Positions 1 through 9,796 of a stretch of 64,000 nucleotides of DNA are shown here, in pieces. The stretch covers positions 496,001-560,000 of the forward strand of contig NZ_JAGXJN010000002.1 of NCBI RefSeq assembly GCF_019091455.1. The letters run 5' to 3'. Below the pieces are notes generated by a model. It saw only the letters and a list, made by a program, of their open reading frames with translations. It was not told where the DNA came from and ran no database searches. The first letter of the stretch is position 1. Each line of letters begins with the position of its first letter. A program made the position numbers and the translations under genes. Source of the DNA: Chitinophaga sp. GbtcB8 (GTDB lineage Bacteria > Bacteroidota > Bacteroidia > Chitinophagales > Chitinophagaceae).

Positions 1-1
1 G

Positions 2-520
2 GTGAACCAGGCAGGCAAAGCCTTTGGTAGCATAGATATCCTGGTGAACAATGCAGGCATCTGGATAGACGGACAAATAGACAAACATACCCTGGCAGAA
101 TTTGACCGCGTAGTATCTGTAAATGTACGGGCAGTATTTGTAGCAGTGCAGGCAGCGCTTGCGCATATGCCCAACGGTGGCCGCATTATTACCATTGGTA
201 GCAACCTGGCAGAGCGGGTATGGGCGCCGGGTATGACGCTCTATTCCATGACAAAAGCCGCGCTCATTGGCCTTACCAAAGGACTGGCACGCGACCTCGG
301 CGCACGCGAGGTCACTGTGAACCTGATACAGCCCGGTGCAACTGATACCGATATGAACCCGCAGAACGGACCACATTCCGATCATCAACGCACCTTAATG
401 GCCATTCCTAAATACGGATCCGCAGACGATATTGCAGCATATGTAGCGTTCCTGTCAAGCGCAGAAGGCCGCTCTTTTAATGGTGCAGTAACTACTATTG
501 ATGGTGGCACTAACGCTTAA
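2..520 (+). CDS. SDR family oxidoreductase, 5' end cut by window
   Basis: C-terminal part of a classical short-chain dehydrogenase, a cytosolic NAD(P)-dependent oxidoreductase of unknown substrate. The NNAG motif is present (DILVNNAG), followed by the catalytic Tyr-x-x-x-Lys (YSMTKAA) and the usual PGATDTDM segment and GG-x-T tail (TIDGGTNA). The N-terminal glycine-rich dinucleotide loop (TGxxxGxG) is missing, so the true start lies before base 1 and the GTG at base 2 is only the first readable codon. A hairpin with a T run follows about 100 bp downstream. SDR membership is certain; the substrate cannot be inferred. Confidence 0.93.
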   Translation: MNQAGKAFGSIDILVNNAGIWIDGQIDKHTLAEFDRVVSVNVRAVFVAVQAALAHMPNGGRIITIGSNLAERVWAPGMTLYSMTKAALIGLTKGLARDLGAREVTVNLIQPGATDTDMNPQNGPHSDHQRTLMAIPKYGSADDIAAYVAFLSSAEGRSFNGAVTTIDGGTNA

Positions 521-616
521 TAATTTCTACTACCAATGCGTCCAAAGCAAAACAGATAAATACCTGCCGAATAGTATTATAATATACAACGGTCGTTAAA
601 ATATAAGATCAAAGCT

Positions 617-668
617 GGGGTGCCGCAAACATAAGCCTGTAAAGGATATGGCGGCATCCCGTTTTTTT
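617..668 (+). terminator. Rho-independent terminator after the SDR gene
   Basis: Ten-base arms at 617-626 and 651-660 pair with one G-T wobble, followed by a run of seven T. The loop is long (24 nt), so the structure is plausible rather than ideal. It separates the SDR gene from the molybdenum hydroxylase operon. Confidence 0.6.
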
Positions 669-792
669 ATATTTTACCTATCTAATTAAATAGCTCCCTT
701 CACTTTACCACCAATGTATTTTTACTTCCCCAAAGCAAAATATTGTATTATATTTCTAACGTTATCATTGGTGTAATCTCTAAACCCTTGTT

Positions 793-1257
793 ATGGCTGT
801 CTTCAACTTAACCATCAACAACACTGACTACAAAGTAGATGTAGACCCGCAAATGCCTTTGTTATGGGTGATCCGCGATTTTGCAGGACTAACAGGTACC
901 AAGTTCGGATGTGGCATTGCACAATGCGGCGCCTGCACCGTGCACCTGAACGGTGATGCTGTGAGGTCCTGCTCCGTACCGGTATCCGCCATTGGTCAGC
1001 AAAAAATAGTGACCATTGAAGGACTGTCTGAAAAAGGAGATCATCCTTTACAAAAAGCCTGGGAAGAAGTGGATGTGCCGCAATGCGGTTACTGCCCGTC
1101 CGGGCCGATCATGAGCGCAGCAGCTTTCCTGAAAGATAAACCGCAGCCTACAGACCAGGAGATTGATAATCTGATGTCGGGCAATATTTGCCGCTGCGGT
1201 ACCTATAACAGAATTAAAAAAGCCATTCACCTGGCTGCACAAGGAGGTAAATCATGA
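793..1257 (+). CDS. (2Fe-2S)-binding subunit of a molybdenum hydroxylase (IorA-like)
   Basis: Small electron-transfer subunit of a xanthine-oxidase-family enzyme, 154 residues, the normal length for the isoquinoline 1-oxidoreductase alpha/aldehyde dehydrogenase type. The plant-type ferredoxin cluster uses C40, C45, C48 and C60 ([11 protein letters not shown]...C). The second [2Fe-2S] domain carries C98, C101, C133 and C135 (QCGYC...NICRCG). It overlaps the molybdenum subunit gene by four bases (ATGA), so the two are translationally coupled. No FAD subunit gene is present nearby, as expected for IorAB-type two-subunit enzymes, which pass electrons to an external acceptor. Substrate unknown. 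Confidence 0.93.
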   Translation: MAVFNLTINNTDYKVDVDPQMPLLWVIRDFAGLTGTKFGCGIAQCGACTVHLNGDAVRSCSVPVSAIGQQKIVTIEGLSEKGDHPLQKAWEEVDVPQCGYCPSGPIMSAAAFLKDKPQPTDQEIDNLMSGNICRCGTYNRIKKAIHLAAQGGKS

Positions 1258-3401
1258 GCACATCCACCATCAACAGAAGACATTTCCTCAAGATCGGCAT
1301 TACGGCCGGCGGAGGTTTGATATTAGGCATGGAGTATTTAGCTTCGTGTAGCCCTTCCGGTAGCAATGCGCCCGCAGCAATGCAAACCCTGAATGCATTC
1401 ATTAAAATAGGTACCGACGGTTTGGTGACCATTATGGCGCCCAACCCGGAAATAGGACAGGGGGTGAAAACTGCCCTGCCCATGATAGTGGCAGAAGAGC
1501 TGGATGTAGACTGGAAGAACGTGATCATTGAGCAAGCCGCCCTGGATACGGACAAGTATACACGCCAGGTAGCAGGTGGCAGTGGCTCTGTACGCAGCAG
1601 CTGGGATCCATTCCGGCAGGCAGGCGCCACCGGCCGGCAAATGCTGGTGAATGCAGCTGCCGATAAATGGAAGGTAGCTCCCAACACCTGCACCACGGAA
1701 GCTGGTATGGTGTTTCATAAAGACAGCGGCAAAAAGATCTCTTACGGCGACCTGGTAGAAAAAGCAGCTACCATGCCCGTACCCAAAGATGTGAAGCTGA
1801 AAGACCCGAAGCGCTTTAAGATCATTGGCACACGTATAGGGAACTACGATACCAAAGCCATTATTACCGGCAAACAGAAATACGGTATTGATACCAAACG
1901 GGAAGGCATGTTGTATGCCACTATTATCCGTCCGCCTGCATTCGGGCAAACACTGGAATCCTTTAACCAGGATGCTGCCCGCAAATACCAGGGCATAAAA
2001 GATGTAGTGACCTTTGATAACAAGATAGCAGTGCTGGGCCGCAGCACCTGGGAAGTGATGCAGGCTGCCAGATCCATAAAACCGGTTTGGAAAGATGATG
2101 GCACGCTGGAAAGCACTGCTGATTACAAAGCCAACTTTAATAAGACGCTGGAACAGCTGCCAAAAGAATCAAAACGTAAGGATGGCAACATCAAAAAAGG
2201 ATTGGCTGCCGGTACCAAAACATTTGAGGCAACATTTGAATGCCCGTTTATTCCGCACAACCCCATGGAGCCCATGAACTTTTTTGCGGATGTAAAAGCT
2301 GACAGTGTTGAGCTGTATGGGCCTATTCAGCTGCCGGACAAAGCGCGTAATACCATTGCTGAAAAATTCAAGATCCCTAAGGAGAAGATAAAGGTAGGCA
2401 TGACCCGCATGGGTGGCGGTTTTGGCCGCAGGCTCATGACCGATTTCGTAGAGGAAGCTGTGGCAGTATCCCAGCTGGCCAAAGCCCCGGTAAATGTGAT
2501 CTGGAAAAGGGAAGATGATATGGGCGGCGGGTTTTACCGGCCCATGGCTTTATACAAATACAAGGCCGCAACAGATAGTAACGGCAGGCTCATTGCCTGG
2601 CATCACCATTCTGTAGGCGTAACTGGTAATACATCGCGTGAAGATAATTTCCCTGCCGGTGCAGTACCTAATCTGCAGGTGGATACGCACGAGTATAAAT
2701 CGCCCGTAACTACAGGCCCCTGGCGCGCACCCATTCATAACTACATTGCTTTTGCAGAAGAATCTTTCCTGGATGAAATTGCGCACGGCGTAGGTAAAGA
2801 CCCCGTAGCATTCCGCCTGGAGCTGCTGGAGCAGGCCAAAGCGCAGCCGGTAGGCAAAATGGATTATAATCCTGACCGTTATGCCGGCGTGATCAAAAAA
2901 GTAGCGCAAATGGCCGGCTGGGGCCAGTCTAAACCCGGTGTGTTCCAGGGAATAAGCGCACACTTCTCATTCCAGACCTATGTGGCGCAGGTGGCGGAAG
3001 TGAGTAACGTGAACGGGCAATGGAAGATCAACAAGATCTATTGCGCAGTGGATTGCGGCACCATCATTAACAGGAGCGGAGCGGAAAACCAGGTGGAAGG
3101 CGCTATGATAGATGGTTTGGGACATGCCATGTTCGGTGAGCTGACCCTTACCAAAGGCAAGCCGGATCAAACCAACTACGACCGTTACCGCCTGATACGC
3201 ATGCGGGAAGCGCCGCCGGTGGAAATAGCTTTTATTGAAAATAATGAAAAGCCCACGGGTTTAGGCGAGCCGGCCTTACCACCTGTAGCCGCAGCAATAG
3301 GCAATGCTATTTTTGCCGCTACCGGCCATCGGTTAAGATCACAGCCATTTATGAATAGCGAAGCGGTGTTCTCTGTGCAGAAGCAGCAGAGCGAAGTGTA
3401 A
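1254..3401 (+). CDS. Molybdopterin-binding subunit of a xanthine dehydrogenase-family enzyme (IorB-like)
   Basis: Catalytic large subunit, 715 residues, hydroxylating an aldehyde or N-heterocycle at a molybdopterin cytosine dinucleotide centre. The N-terminus is a twin-arginine signal (NRRHFLKIG followed by a glycine-rich hydrophobic stretch), so the complex is probably exported folded, with the small subunit carried along. The family motif MGGGFGRR lies near residue 386 and the active-site glutamate in GLGEPALPP is E672. The first gene overlaps this one, and XdhC- and MocA-type maturation genes follow on the same strand. The two-subunit architecture suggests isoquinoline 1-oxidoreductase or periplasmic aldehyde oxidoreductase; the sequence does not separate them. 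Confidence 0.92.
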   Translation: MSTSTINRRHFLKIGITAGGGLILGMEYLASCSPSGSNAPAAMQTLNAFIKIGTDGLVTIMAPNPEIGQGVKTALPMIVAEELDVDWKNVIIEQAALDTDKYTRQVAGGSGSVRSSWDPFRQAGATGRQMLVNAAADKWKVAPNTCTTEAGMVFHKDSGKKISYGDLVEKAATMPVPKDVKLKDPKRFKIIGTRIGNYDTKAIITGKQKYGIDTKREGMLYATIIRPPAFGQTLESFNQDAARKYQGIKDVVTFDNKIAVLGRSTWEVMQAARSIKPVWKDDGTLESTADYKANFNKTLEQLPKESKRKDGNIKKGLAAGTKTFEATFECPFIPHNPMEPMNFFADVKADSVELYGPIQLPDKARNTIAEKFKIPKEKIKVGMTRMGGGFGRRLMTDFVEEAVAVSQLAKAPVNVIWKREDDMGGGFYRPMALYKYKAATDSNGRLIAWHHHSVGVTGNTSREDNFPAGAVPNLQVDTHEYKSPVTTGPWRAPIHNYIAFAEESFLDEIAHGVGKDPVAFRLELLEQAKAQPVGKMDYNPDRYAGVIKKVAQMAGWGQSKPGVFQGISAHFSFQTYVAQVAEVSNVNGQWKINKIYCAVDCGTIINRSGAENQVEGAMIDGLGHAMFGELTLTKGKPDQTNYDRYRLIRMREAPPVEIAFIENNEKPTGLGEPALPPVAAAIGNAIFAATGHRLRSQPFMNSEAVFSVQKQQSEV

Positions 3402-3451
3402 GGAACGAAGTGAGAAGGCGATGGGCGAAATGAGATGACTATTAGATATAT

Positions 3452-3499
3452 AAAAGGTGACGGGTAAAGCAATCGTTTTACTCGTCACCTTTTGCTTTT
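3452..3499 (+). terminator. Strong hairpin terminator after the molybdenum subunit gene
   Basis: Arms 3452-3468 and 3477-3493 form a 17-bp stem with one G-T pair and an 8-nt loop, followed by a T-rich run. It lies between the oxidoreductase and the XdhC-type gene, so the maturation genes may be transcribed separately or by read-through. Confidence 0.85.
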
Positions 3500-3559
3500 T
3501 TACTTTAAGATAACGGCCTGCCTTTTACTTTTACGTTTTTACTTTTAACTTTAGGAACG

Positions 3560-4714
3560 ATGAAAGAGCTCAAAGACATTGTAGCCGCGTTTGACAAAGC
3601 TCAACTGCAAGGACAACAAACCGCATTAGCCACCGTGGTGCTGGTAGAAGGCTCTGCTTACCGCCGCGCCGGAGCACGCATGTTAATTACAGAAGACGGT
3701 CAGCTGACCGGCGCTATCAGCGGAGGCTGCCTGGAGGGCGATGCCCTGCGCAAAGCCCAGCAGGTAATGTTCCGCCAGCAGGCCATGCTGGTAACCTACG
3801 ATACTACCGACGAAGACGATGCCAAACTGGGCGTGCAGCTGGGCTGCAATGGCATCATCCATATTTTAATAGAGCCTGTTGTGCCCACAGCGCCCGATCA
3901 TCCCATTCAATTATTAAAAGCCTGCCTGCAGCAGCGGCAAACCTCCGTGCTGGCTACTTTATTCTCCCTGGAAGATAAAAAAGGAACACAACCCGGTACT
4001 GTTTTGCTGCTTACGCAGAACAGCGTACAGAAAAATACATTTTTCAGCAACATAGAATGGCCGGATAATACTTTACTGCAGGATGCGGAGGAAGCGCTGC
4101 GTACCCAGCTGCATGTTACCAAACAATACACCTACACGCATACTTTCACTGCCTTTATAGAAGTGGTGCAGCCTGCGCCGGCCCTGATCATTTTCGGAGC
4201 TGGTAATGACGCTATTCCGTTAACCGCCCTGGCAGCAGTGCTGGGCTGGGAAACCACGGTGGTAGATGGCCGCCCTAATTATGCCACCTTGCAGCGTTTC
4301 CCGCAGGCTGGTAAAGTGCTGGTTTCCAGGTCGGAACAGGCTTTATCGCAAATAGTGATTGATGACCGTACCGCCGTGGTGCTCATGACGCACAACTATA
4401 ATTACGACCTGGCCATGCTGCGGCAGCTGCTGCCTTTGGAGCTGCCCTACATTGGTTCCCTGGGCCCTAAAAAGAAGCTGGACCGTATGCTGGAAGAGCT
4501 GCGCGCAGCCGGCATCACCATTACCCCGGAACAGCTACAGAAAGTGTATGGGCCCACCGGCCTGGATATTGGCGCGGAAGGTGCGGAAGAAATTGCGCTG
4601 TCGGTAATGGCGGAGATCAAAGCTGTGCTGTCTAACCGCAGTGGTAGCCCGCTGCGCGATAAAAATACCCCTATTCATGCCCCGCACAACGGGGAACCAG
4701 CTGTACTGCATTAA
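3560..4714 (+). CDS. XdhC/CoxI family molybdenum cofactor chaperone
   Basis: Cytosolic accessory protein that, in characterised relatives, binds molybdenum cofactor, promotes its sulfuration and inserts it into xanthine-dehydrogenase-family enzymes. The 384-residue protein has the N-terminal XdhC_CoxI domain (GSAYRRAGARM at 31-41, GAISGGCLEGD at 51-61) and a C-terminal Rossmann domain (FGAGNDAIPL near 212-221, then VVDGRPNYA and YIGSLGPKKK). The usual second glycine of the nucleotide loop is replaced (GAGNDA). Ten bases separate it from the cytidylyltransferase gene, which together with the oxidoreductase upstream supports a dedicated maturation role. Confidence 0.93.
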   Translation: MKELKDIVAAFDKAQLQGQQTALATVVLVEGSAYRRAGARMLITEDGQLTGAISGGCLEGDALRKAQQVMFRQQAMLVTYDTTDEDDAKLGVQLGCNGIIHILIEPVVPTAPDHPIQLLKACLQQRQTSVLATLFSLEDKKGTQPGTVLLLTQNSVQKNTFFSNIEWPDNTLLQDAEEALRTQLHVTKQYTYTHTFTAFIEVVQPAPALIIFGAGNDAIPLTALAAVLGWETTVVDGRPNYATLQRFPQAGKVLVSRSEQALSQIVIDDRTAVVLMTHNYNYDLAMLRQLLPLELPYIGSLGPKKKLDRMLEELRAAGITITPEQLQKVYGPTGLDIGAEGAEEIALSVMAEIKAVLSNRSGSPLRDKNTPIHAPHNGEPAVLH

Positions 4715-4723
4715 TCCATTATT

Positions 4724-5299
4724 ATGACAGGCATCATCATCTTAGCCGCGGGCGCCTCTACCCGCATGGGCGCTCCCAAACAACAGCTCATTTACCAGGG
4801 CAAAACCCTGTTGCAGCACGCTATACAAACGGCCCTGAGCTCAGGCTGCACTCCCGTAATAGTGGTACTGGGCGCGCATGCCATGATCATTTCCCCGGAA
4901 GTTCCCAAAGAGCTGGTAACCATGATAGAGAACAAGGATTGGGAAGAGGGCATGAGCTCCTCTATCCGTACCGGCATATCGGCCCTGCAGGAAAAAGCGC
5001 CCCTGGCCACCGGCGTGATCTTAATGGTATGCGATCAGCCCCATGTGAGTGTTGAACACCTGCAGCAGCTCATGCAGCAAAAGCTGGACACCGGCAAAGG
5101 CATTGTAGCCAGCTACTATAAAAACACCATGGGCGTGCCTGTGCTGTTTGATAAGCAATTCTTTCCCGGGCTGATGGCCCTCAAAGGCCAGGAAGGCGCT
5201 AAAAAGCTGTTAGCGCAGTTTGAGCAGGAAGTGGCGGCTGTGCCGTTCCCGTTGGGAGAGGTGGATGTGGATACGCGGGAAGATTATGAGAGGTTGTAG
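4724..5299 (+). CDS. mocA: MocA-type nucleotidyltransferase (molybdenum cofactor cytidylyltransferase)
   Basis: 191-residue MobA-like NTP transferase. The nucleotide-binding signature LAAGASTRMGAPK (7-19) and the metal-binding MVCDQPH segment are clear. Family members convert Mo-molybdopterin plus CTP to molybdopterin cytosine dinucleotide, the cofactor form used by xanthine-oxidase-family enzymes. A gene for that enzyme type and an XdhC chaperone immediately upstream make MocA a better fit than MobA (GTP-using). CTP specificity is inferred from context. Confidence 0.88.
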   Translation: MTGIIILAAGASTRMGAPKQQLIYQGKTLLQHAIQTALSSGCTPVIVVLGAHAMIISPEVPKELVTMIENKDWEEGMSSSIRTGISALQEKAPLATGVILMVCDQPHVSVEHLQQLMQQKLDTGKGIVASYYKNTMGVPVLFDKQFFPGLMALKGQEGAKKLLAQFEQEVAAVPFPLGEVDVDTREDYERL

Positions 5300-5303
5300 G
5301 TAA

Positions 5304-6053
5304 TTATTGGTCAAATCCCATTTTTTGGATAGCATGGGTATACACCCAATCCGGAATATCATCATTATGAATGATGACTGTTTCATTATCTTCAATTTCT
5401 GCTATTAGACGGTATTTTCCTTCCAGTGAATTGTCGATCAGGTAACACCGATGGCAATAAGGTATCATGTCAGCTAAAAGATCCAGGGAGCGGTAATAAC
5501 GTTCTTCGATTTTACGTGGGTCAACAGCATGCCCGCCCTTTTTTACTCTTGCCGCTACGCGATCAATATTGATCTTAGGCGATATTGTTGCAATAAAGTA
5601 CAGGTAGTTTTTAAAGCCGGCTGCATGGGCATTTCTAAATATATCCAGTTTGGAGGGGTGCGACATTACTGTTTCAAAAGAAAAAGTATTGCCTTCTTCA
5701 ATCAGCAATTGGCGCAGGAACTCAGCAATTAAAGCAGCTTCATAGGAATGAGTATCCTTTCTTATTTTTATGATATTGTCTGAAAATGTAAGATCTATTG
5801 GAAACCCTTCCTGGTTCGCTTTTTGAAATAGGGTAGATTGTTGAAGGAAATTAGTAAAAGTTGTTTCATCAGCGGTTAAACCATAATCTCCCAGGTTAAT
5901 AAAGCCTTTTTCCCGCCCGGTTTTTTCTATATCATCTGCATTGATGTAAACACCCGTATAAAAATTGCGTTGAACTTCTCTAATAGTGGTGCTTTTACCG
6001 GACCCGTTAGGGCCGGCAAATACCCGCATACGGCTAGTGTGTTTTTCTGACAT
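5304..6053 (-). CDS. Zeta-toxin-like P-loop kinase
   Basis: About 249 residues from the ATG at 6053. A Walker A loop (FAGPNGSGKST) opens the protein, and the middle carries a zeta-toxin-like stretch (FSFETVMSHPSKLDIF, then VAARVKKGGHAVD and an ERYYRSL helix). Zeta toxins phosphorylate UDP-N-acetylglucosamine and block wall synthesis; related chromosomal proteins in Bacteroidota are poorly studied. The ATG at 6053 has AGGAAAGG about 13 nt upstream and overlaps the preceding gene's stop by 20 bp; an alternative ATG at 6029 would abolish the overlap. Base composition is more AT-rich than the flanks, consistent with acquired DNA. Toxicity is not shown. Confidence 0.8.
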   Translation of the reverse strand: MSEKHTSRMRVFAGPNGSGKSTTIREVQRNFYTGVYINADDIEKTGREKGFINLGDYGLTADETTFTNFLQQSTLFQKANQEGFPIDLTFSDNIIKIRKDTHSYEAALIAEFLRQLLIEEGNTFSFETVMSHPSKLDIFRNAHAAGFKNYLYFIATISPKINIDRVAARVKKGGHAVDPRKIEERYYRSLDLLADMIPYCHRCYLIDNSLEGKYRLIAEIEDNETVIIHNDDIPDWVYTHAIQKMGFDQ

Positions 6054-6372
6054 GGAGTACAGTGCCTTTCCTGAATTGTTTTTCCCTGACCTGTGCTGCC
6101 TGTTGGAGCCGTTCAATGCTGCCATCCGGCATTCTGCGTACTACCCATCCGTCTTGCCAGAAGGTAACAGGAATTCCCAATGCTTTATTTTCATTGATGG
6201 CATTGGTAGCAGCACGTTTTCCAATATTTGCAAACATTACTTCAAAGCCTTTTTCTTCCAGGTCACTTAGATCCTGTTCCTTGAGTTTTTTATAAGCAGA
6301 AAGACGGAAATAATGGCGTATTTTACTTACCCCGGTACGTAATGCCATCCCCCTGTTGGTCCTTCTTTTCAT
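6034..6372 (-). CDS. Small protein paired with the zeta-like kinase, candidate antitoxin
   Basis: 112 residues, basic at both ends, no membrane segment or recognised DNA-binding motif. The first gene of a two-gene unit: its 3' end overlaps the kinase start by 20 bp. The C-terminal half contains a compact motif (GIPVTFWQDGWVVRRMPDGS) followed by a basic helix. The order small protein then P-loop kinase, with overlap, matches type II toxin-antitoxin organisation. It does not obviously resemble the epsilon antitoxin, so the antitoxin role is inferred from position only. A short inverted repeat (TACC, six bases, GGTA at 6390-6403) lies upstream and could be an operator. Confidence 0.6.
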   Translation of the reverse strand: MKRRTNRGMALRTGVSKIRHYFRLSAYKKLKEQDLSDLEEKGFEVMFANIGKRAATNAINENKALGIPVTFWQDGWVVRRMPDGSIERLQQAAQVREKQFRKGTVLHVRKTH

Positions 6373-6502
6373 TTATTCTGATATTTACTTACCATGGAAG
6401 GTACAAAAATTCCCAAATATGGATTATTTGCAGGTCAAGCCGCCGTTTGCCCCACCAATTTATCCATACATCTGTACGATTTTCCATTCTTTCCACCCCG
6501 CC

Positions 6503-6545
6503 TTTCTGCTACTTTAGCAGCTACGTTATGAACATGTAGCAGAAA
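6503..6545. repeat. 10-bp perfect inverted repeat upstream of susC 1
   Basis: Arms 6503-6512 (TTTCTGCTAC) and 6536-6545 (GTAGCAGAAA) are exact reverse complements with 23 bases between, ending 38 bp before the susC start codon. The position suits an operator or a leader stem-loop controlling the outer-membrane transporter pair. No Bacteroidota promoter consensus was recognised here. Confidence 0.55.
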
Positions 6546-6583
6546 GTATCAACCTTTTCCTCGCACCCAAAATCTGAAACAAT

Positions 6584-9500
6584 ATGCGTACATCCACGAA
6601 ACGCAACGGGATCGCCTTCCTGTTTGCGAAAGCCCTGCTTTTTACGTTATTTGTCTGTTGTAGCCATTTAATTTCTTTTGCGCGCGAAGCGCCTGCCATC
6701 ACCATTACCGGCCGTGTAACAGCGGCAGAGACCAATAGCCCGCTGCCTGGTGTAACGGTAGCGCTGAAAGGTACCAGCACAGGTACGGTTACAGATAAGG
6801 ACGGGCACTACAGGCTCACCGTTAGCAATGGCCAGGGCACCCTGGTTTTTTCTTTTGTAGGATATGTACGTAAGGAGGAGGAGATCGGCAACCGCAGCAC
6901 TATTAATATGGTGCTGGCGCTGGACCAAACCGCTATTGAAGAAGTAGTGGTGGTTGGGTACGGTACCCGCAAAAAGAGTGATGTAACAGGATCCTTATCT
7001 TCCGTAAGCGCCCAGCAATTAAAACAGGTACCCGTGCAAAGTATTTCGCAGGCCTTGCAGGGCAGGGCTGCCGGGGTAGATGTGGCCGCCAGCAGTTTCC
7101 GCCCGGGCGATAACCCGCAGATCCGCATTCGCGGTAACCGCTCCCTGAAAGCTACCAACTATCCGCTGGTGGTGCTGGATGGTATTCCGCTGCCGGACAG
7201 CTCCAGCATCAATGACTTTAACCCATCCGACATAGCATCTGTAGAGATCCTGAAAGATGCATCTGCTACCGCCATCTATGGTTCCCGCGGCGCCAACGGC
7301 GTAATACTGGTGACCATGAAAAAAGGCAAGATCGGTGCAGCCTCTGTAACGTACGATGGGTATGTTGGCTTTTCAAAACCGCTCACTACCCTGGATATGA
7401 TGGATGGGGGCGAGTTTGCAGAGCTGAGACGGGAGGCCTACCGCAATAACAGCGATCCGTTGGATTATACCACTCCCTTTCCCAATCCTAAACAGGACTT
7501 TAATTTATTTAAGGGCGATGCTAACATGTGGGAATCTGTAGCAGAGGGGTATGAGTGGGCAGACAAAGCCAACCTGATCCCCAAATACCGCGCAGCTACT
7601 GCTGCAGAACAGCAGCAGTTTGCATTGTACGGTATGGGTTCCTTTGATTCCTTACCCATTTACAATGCTGGTAAAGTAAGAACCACGGACTGGGCCAAGA
7701 TGGCGCTGCGCACCGGTATTAAGCAGGACCACCAGGTAAGCGTTTCCGGCGGATCGGAGAAAGTGCGGGTGGTAATGTCGCTGGGGTATTACAATGAAAG
7801 CGGCATCCAGAAAACACAATCCTTTGAGCGGTACAATGTACGCCTGGGAGTGGATTACAATGTGAGCCGCATTATACGCGTAGGCGGCTCCACCATGGCC
7901 AGCGTAGCTACCCAGCAATACGGCGCGCCGTTGTACTTTAACGCTATTGGACAGCTGCCCCTGGCCGTACCCTATGACAGCGCTGGTAATAAAATATACC
8001 AGCCAGGTGGCGATGCGCTGATCTTTAACCCGTTGTTCAATATCGATAATGTAATTGATGAACGCCGCACCACGCATGTGATGGGCAGCTATTACGGCGA
8101 AATACAGCTCACAAAGGACCTGCGCTTCCGTATGAACTTTGGCCCCGATTACAGGCAGTACCGCCGCGGGCAGTTCTACGGATCGCTAAGCACTAACCGT
8201 AACCGCGGTACGTCGCAGGCTATTTATGACCAGCAGCAGCGGTTTTCCTATGTGCTGGAAAACCTGCTGTACTACGATAAACAAATTAATAAGCAGCATA
8301 GCCTGGGCCTAACGCTGCTGCAAAGTATACAGCATGAAAGGTATGAGGCATCCGGGCTTACGGTGTCTAACCTGCCGTACGATAAACAGCTGTTCTACAA
8401 CCTGGGATCTACCAACAACAGCGGGCCGGATGCATTCAGCAGCGATTATTCGCAACGCAGGTTAATGTCGTACATGGGCCGTGTGAACTACACGTTGTTA
8501 GACCGTTACCTGCTTACGGTATCTGGTCGTTTTGACGGGTCTTCCGTGCTGGCGCCGGGTAACAAATGGGACTTCTTTCCCTCCTTTGCGCTGGCCTGGA
8601 AAATGCAGGAAGAGCGCTTTCTGAAAGGCATCTCCTTTTTAGATGAGCTGAAGCTGCGCGTGGGATATGGTAAAACAGGTAACTCCGCCATTAGCCCGTA
8701 CACGGTGCAGGGCCGCCTGGCAAAAACCCGTTATGTATGGGGTGATAATCCTGCATGGGGTTACTTACCCAACCTGATACCTAACCCGGCGCTGAAATGG
8801 GAAGCCACTTACCAGGTGAACGGCGGTATTGATTTCTCCTTTGCAAAAGGACGTATAACCGGTACCGTAGATGTTTACCAGGCCAATACCCGCGATCTGA
8901 TCATGGACCGGCAGGTGCCCACGGTATCCGGTTTTGGGTTTATACAGGAGAACATCGGATCTACCCGCAACCGTGGTGTGGAAGTGAGCCTGGGAACAGT
9001 GAATATGGAAACCAACAGCGGTTTCCGCTGGACCACCGACCTGGTATTTGCCAAGAACAAAGAAGAGATCACAGAGCTGTACGGCGCCAAGAACGACGAT
9101 ATTGCCAACCGCTGGTTCATAGGGCAGCCGGTAACGGTATACTACGACTGGAAACCCATTGGTGTATGGCAAACCAATGAAGCGGATGCCGCTGCCGCAT
9201 ATGGCCGCAAACCCGGCCAGGGCAAGATCCTGGACCTGAACAATGATAAGGTGATCGATGCCCGTGACCGTATGGTTATTGGCAACAACGTACCCGACTG
9301 GTCAGGCAGTATTGTGAACACCTTTGCGTACAAAGGCGTGGAGTTCTCCTTTTTCTTTTACGCACGTATAGGGCAGATGGTAGCCAGCGGCTATTACCGT
9401 CCTTCACTGGCAGGACGTTATACGGAAAGGAAGCTGGATTACTGGACACCGGCCAACCCATCCAACGTATACCCGCGCCCCCGGCAGGACCAGGAACGGA

Positions 9501-9775
9501 TAGATTACCCGGAATCTTACCTGTATCAGAAAGCCTCTTTTGTGAAGCTGCGTAATGTATCGCTGGCATATAACCTGCCAAAGAGCATGATCTCACGCCT
9601 GCACATCCAGAACCTGCGGGTATATGTTACGGCGTTTAATCCCTGGCTGATCACAGATTTCAAAGGCCTGGACCCGGAATTTACTGCCAACTATCAGACC
9701 AACATAAACGATCAGCTGATAGATAATAACCTGAGTGATAAAAGCATAGTGATAGGCCTGCGCGTAGGTTTCTAA
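6584..9775 (+). CDS. SusC/RagA family TonB-linked outer membrane transporter 1
   Basis: 1063-residue beta-barrel importer that, with its SusD partner, takes up oligosaccharides or peptides using TonB energy. Order: signal sequence (about 1-34), carboxypeptidase-D-like regulatory domain (about 40-115), the family linker EEVVVVGYGTRKKSDVTGS, plug domain with the PLVVLDGIPL and IYGSRGANGVI motifs, then a long barrel ending in Phe (VIGLRVGF). There is no N-terminal STN domain and no adjacent sigma/FecR genes, so it is not wired for trans-envelope signalling. The susD gene starts 21 bp downstream. Substrate cannot be told: no glycosidase or peptidase is linked. Confidence 0.95.
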   Translation: MRTSTKRNGIAFLFAKALLFTLFVCCSHLISFAREAPAITITGRVTAAETNSPLPGVTVALKGTSTGTVTDKDGHYRLTVSNGQGTLVFSFVGYVRKEEEIGNRSTINMVLALDQTAIEEVVVVGYGTRKKSDVTGSLSSVSAQQLKQVPVQSISQALQGRAAGVDVAASSFRPGDNPQIRIRGNRSLKATNYPLVVLDGIPLPDSSSINDFNPSDIASVEILKDASATAIYGSRGANGVILVTMKKGKIGAASVTYDGYVGFSKPLTTLDMMDGGEFAELRREAYRNNSDPLDYTTPFPNPKQDFNLFKGDANMWESVAEGYEWADKANLIPKYRAATAAEQQQFALYGMGSFDSLPIYNAGKVRTTDWAKMALRTGIKQDHQVSVSGGSEKVRVVMSLGYYNESGIQKTQSFERYNVRLGVDYNVSRIIRVGGSTMASVATQQYGAPLYFNAIGQLPLAVPYDSAGNKIYQPGGDALIFNPLFNIDNVIDERRTTHVMGSYYGEIQLTKDLRFRMNFGPDYRQYRRGQFYGSLSTNRNRGTSQAIYDQQQRFSYVLENLLYYDKQINKQHSLGLTLLQSIQHERYEASGLTVSNLPYDKQLFYNLGSTNNSGPDAFSSDYSQRRLMSYMGRVNYTLLDRYLLTVSGRFDGSSVLAPGNKWDFFPSFALAWKMQEERFLKGISFLDELKLRVGYGKTGNSAISPYTVQGRLAKTRYVWGDNPAWGYLPNLIPNPALKWEATYQVNGGIDFSFAKGRITGTVDVYQANTRDLIMDRQVPTVSGFGFIQENIGSTRNRGVEVSLGTVNMETNSGFRWTTDLVFAKNKEEITELYGAKNDDIANRWFIGQPVTVYYDWKPIGVWQTNEADAAAAYGRKPGQGKILDLNNDKVIDARDRMVIGNNVPDWSGSIVNTFAYKGVEFSFFFYARIGQMVASGYYRPSLAGRYTERKLDYWTPANPSNVYPRPRQDQERIDYPESYLYQKASFVKLRNVSLAYNLPKSMISRLHIQNLRVYVTAFNPWLITDFKGLDPEFTANYQTNINDQLIDNNLSDKSIVIGLRVGF

Positions 9776-9796
9776 CCCTCACCCATAAACTGAAAA

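Noticed and set aside
1338..1949. 203-codon antisense frame within the molybdenum subunit gene
   Set aside because: Overlaps a complete gene with intact motifs; Cys/His-rich shadow translation.
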